Part shown: positions 7,100-13,879 of the stretch, piece by piece
Numbering within the stretch: position 1 is the stretch's first letter
Layout of the letters: the number at the start of each line of letters is the position of its first letter
Source of the DNA: DASTDH01 sp035601575
GTDB lineage: Bacteria > Verrucomicrobiota > Verrucomicrobiia > Chthoniobacterales > JAFAMB01
Direction of reading: 5' to 3'
Length of the DNA stretch: 22,865 bases
Assembly (NCBI GenBank): GCA_035601575.1
Contig: DATNNZ010000361.1
Coordinates: 1-22,865, forward strand
Made by a program: the position numbers and the translations under genes
The notes under the pieces: generated by a model
Seen by the model: only the letters and a program-made list of their open reading frames with translations
Told to the model about the DNA's origin: nothing
The model's database searches: none

Positions 7100-7930
7100 A
7101 TGAGAACGAAACGGATCCAGATTCAGGAATTGCCTTGGTTGCTAACTAAGGGTCGGATGACTTGGGCGGCGGGTGCGGCAATCCTGATATTCATCCTGTA
7201 CATTTTTCAATGGACGATGGCTTATTGTGACCCGGGCGGTCCCGAAAGATTGTTTGGTCTCAACCGCTCCGGTATCTTGTACGGATGTGTATGGCAATTC
7301 GTCAGCTATCTGTTTCTGCACCATTTAAGCCATCCATTTGGTGTTTGTTTCACCCTTCTTGGCCTCGTGTTCATAGGTAGTGAGCTGGAAGGAATTATTG
7401 GGAGAGCACATTTCACAATGCTGTTTGTTTGCTCCGGAATTGTGGCCGGAGTGACTTACTTGGCGATTTCAGCCAATGGGCTCTTGCTCGGCGCGGGGCC
7501 GGCAATCTGTGCGATGATCGTGGGCTCCGCCACGATCCTCTCGGAATTTCCGGTGATGCAGCCGTTCGGAATCCGTTTCCTCTATAAACATGCCGGTTGG
7601 ATTTTGATCGTCGGCCTGTTGGCTTATGGTCTCCTGGGCGGACGTGCAAACGCGCATGTGACCGCCATAGTGAATCTGAGCGGCGCTGCCGTCGGATGGG
7701 TTTACGTGCGTATACTCGGATTTGGATCACCATTACCGGGCGAGATGGCATTGCGTCAACGATTGGCAGAACGCGCGCGCGCCAGACGGCTCCCGCTGCG
7801 GCCTTATCTGGCCGCCTATGTCGATCCGATCTTGGAGAAAATTCATCACGACGGCATTCGTAGTTTATCCCGTGCAGAAAAGCAGGTTCTTCGGCAGGCG
7901 CGACAAAAAGTGCTCCTTACGCTATCATGA
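7100..7930 (+). CDS. Rhomboid-fold membrane protein lacking the catalytic dyad (probable pseudoprotease)
   Basis: I start it at ATG 7100 (MRTKRIQIQELPW); the upstream TTG at 7040 adds a non-conserved lead. About six hydrophobic segments follow. WQFVSYLFLHHLSHPFGVCF...FIGSELEGIIG matches rhomboid TM2 and the 'LFLH...H' loop. In active rhomboids TM4 carries GxSG; here the site reads GAGPAICAM (131-139), without serine. The TM6 HxxG motif aligns with NLSG (192-195), so the catalytic His is Asn. The HxxxN oxyanion Asn aligns with Val (HPFGV). The C-terminal RPYLAAYVDPILEKIHHDGIRSLSRAEKQVL resembles DUF6576, which often ends bacterial rhomboids. It likely binds membrane proteins without cutting them. 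It ends 6 nt before glnE. Confidence 0.8.
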   Translation: MRTKRIQIQELPWLLTKGRMTWAAGAAILIFILYIFQWTMAYCDPGGPERLFGLNRSGILYGCVWQFVSYLFLHHLSHPFGVCFTLLGLVFIGSELEGIIGRAHFTMLFVCSGIVAGVTYLAISANGLLLGAGPAICAMIVGSATILSEFPVMQPFGIRFLYKHAGWILIVGLLAYGLLGGRANAHVTAIVNLSGAAVGWVYVRILGFGSPLPGEMALRQRLAERARARRLPLRPYLAAYVDPILEKIHHDGIRSLSRAEKQVLRQARQKVLLTLS

Positions 7931-7936
7931 TCCTGC

Positions 7937-10651
7937 ATGAAAGGCCGTGGTGCGTGGGTCACGGAATTGGTTCGAGATGCTTGGCAACCGAACGTTGCCG
8001 AAAAGGTGATCGACGATCTGGTCAGGGTACGACCTGATTTCAGTTCCATCTGTGCGCGGTTTCCCGATCATGGTTCAGCGCTGATCAATTTTCTCTCGCT
8101 ATCCAAAATTTCGATCGAAAAAATTACCGTCCGTCCCGATTTACTGGACTGGTTATCCGGACCGGAGATGGCTGCTTCGAAGCGGGGGTATTGGCGCGGA
8201 TGGGATGAAGATGCACCCGACCCGCAGCTGGCTGCTCTGCTCGAATGGAAGTCCCAGGAAATGCTGCGCATCGCCTATCGGGAAGTGTCCGGGTCGGCCG
8301 GATTTGTCGAGACTACACAAGATATCACCGCTGTCGCTGAGCGCTGCGTCAATCAGGTATATCGATTCGCTCTCGACTCGCTGGCCAAAAGATGGGGTAG
8401 CCCCAATACGGGGTTCGGCGTCCTGGCGATGGGAAAATTTGGCGGAAAGGAGCTGAACTACAGCTCGGATATCGACGTAATTTTTCTTTACCATAAGGAC
8501 GGATTTCTCAATCCGCGTTTTAGTTATCACGAGTTCTTCAGTCGTCTGGCCGAGAAAATCGTTGAAGTGTTCACGACCAAAGGAAAACAACTTTTCCGGA
8601 TCGATCTTCGACTCCGTCCGGAGGGCGCCTCTGGACCCCTGGTGCGATCGTTAACCAGCGTGGAAAATTATTATGCCGGTTACGGCGAAACCTGGGAGAG
8701 GATGGCCCTGCTCAAGGCTCGCGGAATTTGTGGTGACGAAGAATTGCTTTACGAATTTGAGCATCGTCTCCAACCGTTCATTTTTCCGCGTACCGTCTCG
8801 GACGATCTTCTGACTGAAATCGCCGAACTTAAATTTCGTATTGAGCGTGACCTCGTGGGCGCTGAAGATCTACACCGTAACGTTAAGCTGGGTTATGGCG
8901 GCATTCGTGAGATCGAATTCACGGTACAGACGTTGCAACTATTGCACGGTGCGCGACACGCTTTTCTCCAGGCACGCAGCACGCTAAAGGCGCTCGCGGC
9001 TCTGGCCGAATTGGAGATGCTAGATCAGACGGCGGTGGAAACGTTGCACGAGGCCTACGTCTTTTTGCGAGCGGTTGAACACCGTTTGCAGATCGTTGAT
9101 GAGCGCCAAACTCATACATTGCCAACGAGCCGAGACGAACAGTTCTTAATTGCCAAAAGTCTCGGGTTCGATTCCGTGGAGGCCTTTGATCAAAAACTCG
9201 GAGAAGAGACGGAGGCGGTGCGTCAGATTTTTCAGCAGCTGCTCCAGACCAGAACTTCCGAAAATGAAGGGATAGCGAAGCCCAAATTTTTTGAATGGCC
9301 AGAGGCCGCCCAGAAAACATTGGACCGGCTTCGTGAGGGGCCTTCCGAAGTGCACGTCTCTGCCCGCACTCGCCGTTTGTGTGCGAAGTTGGAGCCGGAA
9401 TTGATCAAACGGTTAAGCCGGACGGCTGACCCTGATGCCGTTCTCAGCCGATTTGTCCGCTTCGTTGACGGATATGGCATTCGCGGGCTTCTGTTTGAGA
9501 CTTTGTTGGCGAATCCGCGTTTGCTCGAGCTATTGATTCGTTTATTTGATGCCAGCGGGGCCTTCAGCGAACTGGCGATCCATCGGCCCGAGTTGGTCGA
9601 AGAAATTGCCCGCGGCCGCTCCTTAGGCGAACTACAAAATCGGGAGAATTTTCTATCCAGTCTCGAAGCAAATCCAACCGGTCTGCCGCCTCTCACCTGG
9701 GTGCGCGATTTTCAACATGCTGAAATGTTGCGGATCTTACTGCGCGATGTTCTCGGATTTGCCGATCTGCCGCAGCTTCAGGAAGAGGTGACTAATTTGG
9801 CGGAAGCATGCGTCGCCTTCTGTCAAACCGTCATTCCTGGCACACCAGATTTGACCATTATTGCGCAGGGCAAATTTGGGGGACGGGAATTGCTCTACGG
9901 CGCAGACCTCGATCTGGTCTTTATTGGCGACATCCCCGGTCCGGCCGAAGCATTGATTGCCGCCCTGAGCGTGATTACGGAGTGGGGTCGGGTATTTCCA
10001 ATCGATACGCGACTGCGCCCGGAAGGCGAATCCGCGCCACTGGTTGTCACGCTGGAGCGTTATCAATCTTACTTTCGTGAACGGGCGCAAAATTGGGAGA
10101 AACAAGCGCTTACGAAAGCGCGGATCTTGAGCGGACCGCATGCCGAAGCAGCTGAACGAATTGTCGATGACGCCTGGAATTCTCTACCAAAGGATCCAGG
10201 GTGGCGCTCCAACCTCGCTTCCATGTACGACCGAATTGTTCGTGAACGAGGCAAACATGATTCCGATTTGATCGCGTTTAAGGCCGGACGAGGCGGACTG
10301 ATCGCAATCGAGTTTATTGTGCAATATCTCGAAATTCAGTCCGGGAAACGGGTGCTGAACACCCTCGATGCAATCACAGCCGTAGCCGACCAATTGACTC
10401 CAACCGAAAGAGCGGACCTGACGGACGATTACCTTTTCTTTCGCAAAATGGAATCGGTCGTTCGGCGAGTGGAAAATAATTCCGTCTCGCAATTACCCTC
10501 GAGCATTTCCGATCAAGAAAAGATCGCGCGCCGGCTCGGTTTCACCGATCGCTCCGTCATGATCGAAGACCAACGACGGCGGCGCGAACGCGTAGAAACA
10601 ACTTTCCAGCGGATCGTTGGCTCATTCTCACCAAAGGCTCGCGCGAAATAG
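7937..10651 (+). CDS. glnE: Bifunctional glutamine synthetase adenylyltransferase/deadenylase
   Basis: GlnE attaches AMP to a tyrosine of glutamine synthetase when nitrogen is plentiful and removes it when nitrogen is scarce, under PII control. The length of 904 residues is close to the usual 940-1000. Two nucleotidyltransferase domains are visible: MGKFGGKELNYSSDIDV at about residues 164-180, and QGKFGGRELLYGADLDLVF at about 643-661. Each is followed by a (D)(T/L)RLRPEG motif and a GGIREIEFTVQ or GGLIAIEFIVQ helix. The N-terminal half is normally the adenylyl-removing part and the C-terminal half the adenylylating part. It begins 6 nt after the rhomboid gene, so they are likely cotranscribed. 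The last residues (SFSPKARAK) and TAG stop come from an intergenic repeat arm. Confidence 0.96.
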   Translation: MKGRGAWVTELVRDAWQPNVAEKVIDDLVRVRPDFSSICARFPDHGSALINFLSLSKISIEKITVRPDLLDWLSGPEMAASKRGYWRGWDEDAPDPQLAALLEWKSQEMLRIAYREVSGSAGFVETTQDITAVAERCVNQVYRFALDSLAKRWGSPNTGFGVLAMGKFGGKELNYSSDIDVIFLYHKDGFLNPRFSYHEFFSRLAEKIVEVFTTKGKQLFRIDLRLRPEGASGPLVRSLTSVENYYAGYGETWERMALLKARGICGDEELLYEFEHRLQPFIFPRTVSDDLLTEIAELKFRIERDLVGAEDLHRNVKLGYGGIREIEFTVQTLQLLHGARHAFLQARSTLKALAALAELEMLDQTAVETLHEAYVFLRAVEHRLQIVDERQTHTLPTSRDEQFLIAKSLGFDSVEAFDQKLGEETEAVRQIFQQLLQTRTSENEGIAKPKFFEWPEAAQKTLDRLREGPSEVHVSARTRRLCAKLEPELIKRLSRTADPDAVLSRFVRFVDGYGIRGLLFETLLANPRLLELLIRLFDASGAFSELAIHRPELVEEIARGRSLGELQNRENFLSSLEANPTGLPPLTWVRDFQHAEMLRILLRDVLGFADLPQLQEEVTNLAEACVAFCQTVIPGTPDLTIIAQGKFGGRELLYGADLDLVFIGDIPGPAEALIAALSVITEWGRVFPIDTRLRPEGESAPLVVTLERYQSYFRERAQNWEKQALTKARILSGPHAEAAERIVDDAWNSLPKDPGWRSNLASMYDRIVRERGKHDSDLIAFKAGRGGLIAIEFIVQYLEIQSGKRVLNTLDAITAVADQLTPTERADLTDDYLFFRKMESVVRRVENNSVSQLPSSISDQEKIARRLGFTDRSVMIEDQRRRRERVETTFQRIVGSFSPKARAK

Positions 10652-10662
10652 CCGATAGCAAA
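10623..10662 (+). repeat. Diverged NNATAGC repeat arm at the glnE stop
   Basis: CATTCTCACC...GGCTCGCGCGAAATAGCCGATAGC matches the core and two heptamers. It encodes the end of GlnE and its stop codon, as in RsmD. Its inverted partner is at 11019-11078. Confidence 0.75.
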
Positions 10663-11072
10663 TTCTTCGGTAGCGGTACGGCGGCCGTCCATCCGCGTCA
10701 ACATAAGGTGGCGGTCTGGCAGACACTACCAAAAATCATGCGCCCCTTCAGTCTCGGACGCCACCTTAAGTTGACGCGCATAAGGCGACCGTGGGATCTC
10801 TAATGAGACCAGAAACCTGAATCAGATTAAGAGCGCCCGTGACCTAATAGGACAGTCGCCGCCAAAGATGCCATCGCGCGCAGCGGGTCAATTTCTGCGA
10901 AGAGAACTCTCGAAAGCTATCTTAGAGATTGCTAAATTCTCTTTATGCCGTCCCGTTCGATGTTCGTCCGCCACAAACTCCTGGAATCCGGATCGCGGAA
11001 TACGCAATCCACAATTCACTATTTGCTATCTGCTATTTGCTATCTGCTATTTCATTCGAGGCTCGGCCGAGA
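10652..11072. other. Intergenic region between glnE and addB, no gene
   Basis: A 421-nt span with no credible coding frame. It contains, in order, the tail of the left repeat arm, an unrelated 20-bp inverted repeat (10694-10778), and about 240 nt without recognised structure. It ends in a heptamer array that leads into the addB start codon. The addB frame is open back to 10929, but that extension is translated repeat and spacer. Confidence 0.8.
10694..10778. repeat. 20-bp inverted repeat (19/20) with a 45-nt centre
   Basis: CGCGTCAACATAAGGTGGCG (10694-10713) is the reverse complement of 10759-10778 except for one base (CTTAAG in place of CATAAG). The 45-nt centre holds no gene. The arms are unrelated to the NNATAGC family. 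It could be a small non-autonomous mobile element, a hairpin-forming terminator after glnE, or two operator half-sites. Confidence 0.7.
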
Positions 11073-11078
11073 ATGACG
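11019..11078 (-). repeat. NNATAGC repeat arm leading into the addB start codon
   Basis: Four heptamers (CTATTTG, CTATCTG, CTATTTG, CTATCTG), then CTATTTCATTCGAGGC and the core ending in GAGAATGACG. The ATG in the core is the addB start at 11073. It is the reverse-orientation partner of the arm at 10623. Confidence 0.85.
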
Positions 11079-13871
11079 ATTCATCTCTTCAGCCATGTCG
11101 ATGACGCTTGGGAAGACGATCTGCGTGCCTGGCTCGAAGCCGGCACAAAGGCGGCGCTTTCCGGGGAGAAGATTTGGTTGGTTTGTCGATCGTTTTTGCA
11201 GGCGAATTGGCTGCGGCGGCGTGCGATGGAGGAGCGAAAAGCTATTGTGGGTATCCGCTTCCTGGATTTGCGAAGGTTGCGTCGTGAACTTTGTCTTCGT
11301 GCCGGATTGCCGACCCCTTCCTTCGGACGCGAGACGCTCAGTCTTTTATTGCGGGCCAGGATGGGGGAGACCGAAGCATCGTCCGCATTTTCCGGACAGG
11401 TTTTGGATGCATTGGACGATTTGGCGGCCTCTGGCTGGTTAGATCGTTTTGGCTCCGGCGCAGCCATCGATCTACTCCGTATCCCGCAAGGGCTTCGCGA
11501 TTCCGTCGAGCAGATCATCGGTTCATTGTTCTGGCGGCCGCGAGTCGATCGAGCCCTGGTGGAGAAAGGCATCAAAGTGCCCAGCCTGCGAATCGGTTTT
11601 TTCGGCATCGATGCTCTTGCCCTTAATCAACAAGAATTGCTTACCGCAGCCGTCACTGCTTCGGAGGATGCGCGCTTTTGGTTGGCTCAACCATTTGTGA
11701 GCGAGGATGTTTTCATGCATTGGGTTGGTCGCTTGGAATCTCGCTTGGGTGGCGTGGTAACAGTAACTCCAACTGAAGGGAAACTCAGACTGTACGAAGA
11801 CTTGGTCAGCAGATTTGTTTACGCTCCCGGACCGTCAGTGAATTTGCCGCGGTTGGTTCGAGCGGAACGATGGTCGGACCAGGTTCGCGCGGTAGTCGCA
11901 ATCGTAAAGAATGAGTTTGACCTTGGAAGCCGGAATATCGCGGTGATGGTCCCGGAAGGTTCACCCACCGGCCCGGCCGTTGTGGAAGCGTTAACTTCGG
12001 CCGGGATCGCAGTGGCGGACGAATTTCGATCCAACACGATGCTGGGCCGTCCCGAGAGGACCCACCGTTGGTTGGCCCAATGGATCGGAGAGACGCAGAC
12101 TCCGGAGAAGTTGCTTGAGTTTTTTAGTCTTCTCAGTCGAGGACCAGAAAGCTTCGCCAGGTTTCGCGAATATCTACTTCGTCAGTTCGATCGTCGCCAA
12201 ACCCGTTCAATCACTGAACTTTTGTCGTCGGATTCTTCTTATCCGTGGGTTCGAGATCTCCTTACTATCGGATCTGATTGGCCGGAAAACGGTTCCTGGA
12301 AGCATCTCGAAGCGAAGTGGCAAAAGACCCTTTGCGCGTTCAAAGAGTTCCTGCTCCGCAATGAAAATGTCTTTCGCCCAGTAACGATTTCGTTGGAACC
12401 GTTACAACCGAATTGGGACGAGATACAGCGCGCCCTGGGTGATCTGATGCTCTCATCTAGAATCTTCCTTCGCTTCATTTCCGATTCGCTTTCAAATTCA
12501 GCACGGGCCGGCCATCCAGAAGCTTCGCATCGGTATGCGCCGGTGATTGTAAGTACGCCGGAGCAGCTACATGCGACCAGTTGGGATTCGGTGATTCTGA
12601 CCGATGGTGTTGGTGACCTTTGGACAAAGTTAAACAGCCGGGATTCTCTGCTCGGCCAAGAATTTCGAAGGTCCGCTCGACTGCACGGCCTTCTGCTCGT
12701 GAACCTGCAGGAAGAGTCTCTGTTGCGGGAAGATTCGATTCTCCAGCTACTGCTACACGCGCGCCGGTCGGCCACTGTCTGTCTTTACCGCAAAGAGGAA
12801 AACGGCGAAGAGGTTGATGCCAACCGGATCGTCACGTTTCTCGAGCGAACGCTGCACGCGAAAACGGAGGCATTTCCTGCGGTTCCGATGGTGCTCACCG
12901 ATGCTTTTGATGACCTTCGGCAAATTCGTGAGTCGCGATGTAATCCGGAACGGCCCTTTGATGAGTACCTGCTGAATTTCGGCTCTCTCCAACTCAACTC
13001 AATCGCCTGGTCTGCTTCCGCACTGCAAACCGCAATTGCGGCGCCTGGCACTTTTGGCTTTCGAGTCTTATTTGGGTTGGAGAGAAGCTGGGATCTCTGG
13101 TTTGAGCGAGACGAGCGTAAGACGCTGGGAATCTTAGTTCACCGGTTGCTTGCTCACATTCTGAGAAATCCGTTTGGAGACCTGTTTGAGAACGGGCTAA
13201 ATGAATTGCAGCAAAGCGCGGTGTTACGGGAAAGTCGGGGGCGCGACGCATCTCGATCCATCAAGAAACTTGTTCGGGAGCTCGATCTTCCCAGAGATGA
13301 TCTCTGGTGGAACTCGATCGTTGATAAGGCGGTTTATTTTGTCGAACGAATGTTGGCCGAGACTGGTCCCTGGCTGGAAAAGTTCCCGTATGGGGTTTCT
13401 GAACATTCCACCGGGGAAATGGTTGTCAGCGATCCAGAGATTGTGTTGAAGGGGAGATTCGATCTGTTGTTAGCGACCGCTAACGTAGTGAACGGAGCCG
13501 GGATCACGATTGTCGATTTCAAGACGGCCGGATCGCCGCGCCAGATTAAGGCGGAAACCGGAGAAGGATTTCAGTTCGTAGCCTATCGTTTGCTAGCTGA
13601 AACAATGGGCGCGGCCTTTTGTAACCAGATCGCCGTGCTCCCGACTGGATCCAAGGATCTTGGCGATCTGAAGGAGCCGGAGGAGATTGAAAGAAAACTG
13701 ACCGAGTTGGCCTGGATGCAGGGGCAAAACTGTTTTGGTCAAGCTCCTCTTTTGCGGGTGGAGTTTGGCGTCCGCGAGACTTTACCGCTTGCGACTTTGC
13801 CGATTCCCACCTGGATCTTGCGACGAAAGCGCATAGCAACACTCGAACAAGGTGGTATCGGCCAGTCTTAG
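11073..13871 (+). CDS. addB: AddB-like subunit: inactive helicase-like domain plus PD-(D/E)XK nuclease
   Basis: With AddA it forms a helicase-nuclease that trims double-strand DNA ends for RecA-dependent repair. From ATG 11073 it is 932 residues; the in-frame extension to 10929 is repeat-derived. The N-terminal GEKIWLVCRSFLQANWLRRR resembles the AddB start but has no Walker A. The C-terminus has the nuclease fold: LGILVHRLLAHIL, then GRFDLLL (about 794-800) and IVDFKTAG (about 812-819), giving the D...DxK metal site. Well-studied AddB proteins hold an Fe-S cluster with four Cys around this domain. Here the 'CP' position reads APGTFGFRVLFGLE and no C-terminal CxxxxxC is seen, so the cluster is probably absent. 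The addA start follows after 8 nt. Confidence 0.82.
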   Translation: MTIHLFSHVDDAWEDDLRAWLEAGTKAALSGEKIWLVCRSFLQANWLRRRAMEERKAIVGIRFLDLRRLRRELCLRAGLPTPSFGRETLSLLLRARMGETEASSAFSGQVLDALDDLAASGWLDRFGSGAAIDLLRIPQGLRDSVEQIIGSLFWRPRVDRALVEKGIKVPSLRIGFFGIDALALNQQELLTAAVTASEDARFWLAQPFVSEDVFMHWVGRLESRLGGVVTVTPTEGKLRLYEDLVSRFVYAPGPSVNLPRLVRAERWSDQVRAVVAIVKNEFDLGSRNIAVMVPEGSPTGPAVVEALTSAGIAVADEFRSNTMLGRPERTHRWLAQWIGETQTPEKLLEFFSLLSRGPESFARFREYLLRQFDRRQTRSITELLSSDSSYPWVRDLLTIGSDWPENGSWKHLEAKWQKTLCAFKEFLLRNENVFRPVTISLEPLQPNWDEIQRALGDLMLSSRIFLRFISDSLSNSARAGHPEASHRYAPVIVSTPEQLHATSWDSVILTDGVGDLWTKLNSRDSLLGQEFRRSARLHGLLLVNLQEESLLREDSILQLLLHARRSATVCLYRKEENGEEVDANRIVTFLERTLHAKTEAFPAVPMVLTDAFDDLRQIRESRCNPERPFDEYLLNFGSLQLNSIAWSASALQTAIAAPGTFGFRVLFGLERSWDLWFERDERKTLGILVHRLLAHILRNPFGDLFENGLNELQQSAVLRESRGRDASRSIKKLVRELDLPRDDLWWNSIVDKAVYFVERMLAETGPWLEKFPYGVSEHSTGEMVVSDPEIVLKGRFDLLLATANVVNGAGITIVDFKTAGSPRQIKAETGEGFQFVAYRLLAETMGAAFCNQIAVLPTGSKDLGDLKEPEEIERKLTELAWMQGQNCFGQAPLLRVEFGVRETLPLATLPIPTWILRRKRIATLEQGGIGQS

Positions 13872-13879
13872 GAAACATC

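Noticed and set aside
9232..9696. 154-codon minus-strand ORF inside glnE
   Set aside because: It is antisense to the conserved glnE coding frame, has a biased Arg/Ser composition and no family features.
10929..11072. N-terminal extension of the addB frame (48 residues)
   Set aside because: It is translated spacer and heptamer repeat (LFAICYLLSAISFEARPR); family homology starts at ATG 11073.
12239..12775. 178-codon minus-strand ORF inside addB
   Set aside because: It is a shadow of the addB frame, with Ser/Arg-rich composition and no start context.
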